The translations under genes and the position numbers were made by a program. From positions 1 to 8,013 of the forward strand of contig WJKG01000259.1 in NCBI GenBank assembly GCA_014729205.1: DNA of 8,013 nucleotides. Direction: 5' to 3'. The notes beneath the pieces were generated by a model. That model saw only the letters and a program-made list of their open reading frames with translations. It searched no databases and was not told where the DNA came from. The stretch comes from a candidate division GN15 bacterium (GTDB taxonomy: Bacteria; Zixibacteria; MSB-5A5; GN15; FEB-12). Positions within the stretch are counted from its first letter, which is position 1, and every line of letters begins with the position of its first letter. This document shows positions 7,397-8,013 of this stretch, piece after piece.

Positions 7397-8013
7397 TCAG
7401 ATGATCTGCTTCTCGCGGAGCTTCTCGAACAGCTTGTCTGCCAGTTCCTCGGGTGTCTCGCCCTCGATCTTCTCCCCTTTGGGGCGTGGAGGTGGCGGCG
7501 TCACTTTGACCGTCTTGGTGCCAGAGTTGGCGCCCACAGCGGAGACTTCGACACCTATATCGGCGGCGCTCCACTTGGTGATTGTCTTCTTTTTGGCGGC
7601 CATCTTCCCTTTGAGCGAGGGCAGGCGCGGCTCGTTAATCTCCTTGACGACCGACACCACTGCCGGCAGGGTCAACTCGACGACATCGAAACCATCCTCG
7701 GTCTGACGGTGCACCACGGCCTTGCCGCCGTCAACGGAGTCGAACTTCTTCACGAACATCGCCTGCGGTGCATCCAGAAGAGCCGCCACCGCACCCGGCA
7801 CCTGTGCCGAATCGGAATCGACAGCCTGCTTACCGGCCAGCACCAAATCGAAATCACCCAGCTTCTTCAAGCCGGCTGAGAGGATCCTGGCAAGAGCCTG
7901 CGGATCCGATCCCTCAAAGGCATCATCGGTCAGTAGATAAGCCTCGTCGACACCGAGTGCGAGGCAGTCACGAAGGGCGGACTCTGTGCGATCGGTTCCG
8001 ACCGATATAACCA
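7397..8013 (-). CDS. etfB: Electron-transfer flavoprotein beta subunit, C-terminal part (starts outside window)
   Basis: The last 204 residues of EtfB; the frame is open to the window edge and about 50 N-terminal residues are missing. EtfB binds AMP and, with the FAD-carrying EtfA, takes electrons from acyl-CoA and other dehydrogenases in the cytoplasm. Visible features are the segment VISVGTDRTESALRDCLALG, then LLTDDAFEGSDPQALARIL, the nucleotide-loop region LAGKQAVDSDSAQVPGAVAALL, the EtfB signature-like stretch VVHRQTEDGFDVVELTLPAVVSV, EPRLPSLKGKMAAKKK, and the proline-rich linker TPPPPRPKG before the terminal helix that wraps on EtfA. The stop at 7397 is followed by a strong terminator, so no etfA lies directly downstream; etfA must be upstream or elsewhere. 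An internal ATG near 7870 is not the start because conserved EtfB sequence continues upstream of it. Confidence 0.95.
   Translation of the reverse strand, partial: VISVGTDRTESALRDCLALGVDEAYLLTDDAFEGSDPQALARILSAGLKKLGDFDLVLAGKQAVDSDSAQVPGAVAALLDAPQAMFVKKFDSVDGGKAVVHRQTEDGFDVVELTLPAVVSVVKEINEPRLPSLKGKMAAKKKTITKWSAADIGVEVSAVGANSGTKTVKVTPPPPRPKGEKIEGETPEELADKLFEKLREKQII

Overview
The window looks like chromosomal DNA of a Gram-negative bacterium of moderately high GC. Every supported gene lies on the minus strand, so transcription runs from base 8013 towards base 1. The phosphohexomutase has the form seen in Bacteroidetes and other FCB-group bacteria (SVSGVRG start, SHNP followed by WNALK). Use of Shine-Dalgarno sites is mixed. 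An environmental lineage of the FCB or Zixibacteria kind would fit, but that assignment is inference and was not tested.

Layout in the direction of transcription. (1) Bases 8013-7397 hold the last 204 residues of the electron-transfer flavoprotein beta subunit (etfB), followed by a strong intrinsic terminator at about 7336-7367. (2) A good sigma70-type promoter (TTGACT, 18 bp, TATATT) drives a large secreted protein of about 745 residues (7263-5026). Its predicted transcription start falls exactly on the A of the first ATG, so the mRNA may be leaderless. A compact C(UUCG)G-loop terminator at 4967-4987 follows it. (3) An operon of three overlapping genes follows: the two halves of a heterodimeric ABC exporter (4942-3176 and 3176-1368, overlap TAATG) and an inositol-monophosphatase-family enzyme (1371-562, overlap ATGA). 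(4) After a 183-bp gap with a possible weak promoter comes the N-terminal part of a phosphoglucosamine/phosphohexomutase (378-1), which runs off the window.

How they fit together. The two ABC subunits share one catalytic ATP site and one degenerate site. The first subunit has Asp in place of the catalytic Glu, and the second has LSTGQ in place of LSGGQ, as in the TM287/288, BmrCD and MdlAB type. The phosphatase is translationally coupled to the exporter, and a sugar-phosphate mutase follows, so a link to envelope lipid or glycan metabolism is possible but unproven.

The most interesting items are the secreted protein, which may be a PIG-L/LmbE-type homologue that has lost its AHPDDE metal site, its apparently leaderless promoter, and the terminator placed only 24 bp in front of the ABC operon. 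I see no CRISPR array, tRNA, rRNA, insertion sequence or obvious mobile element.
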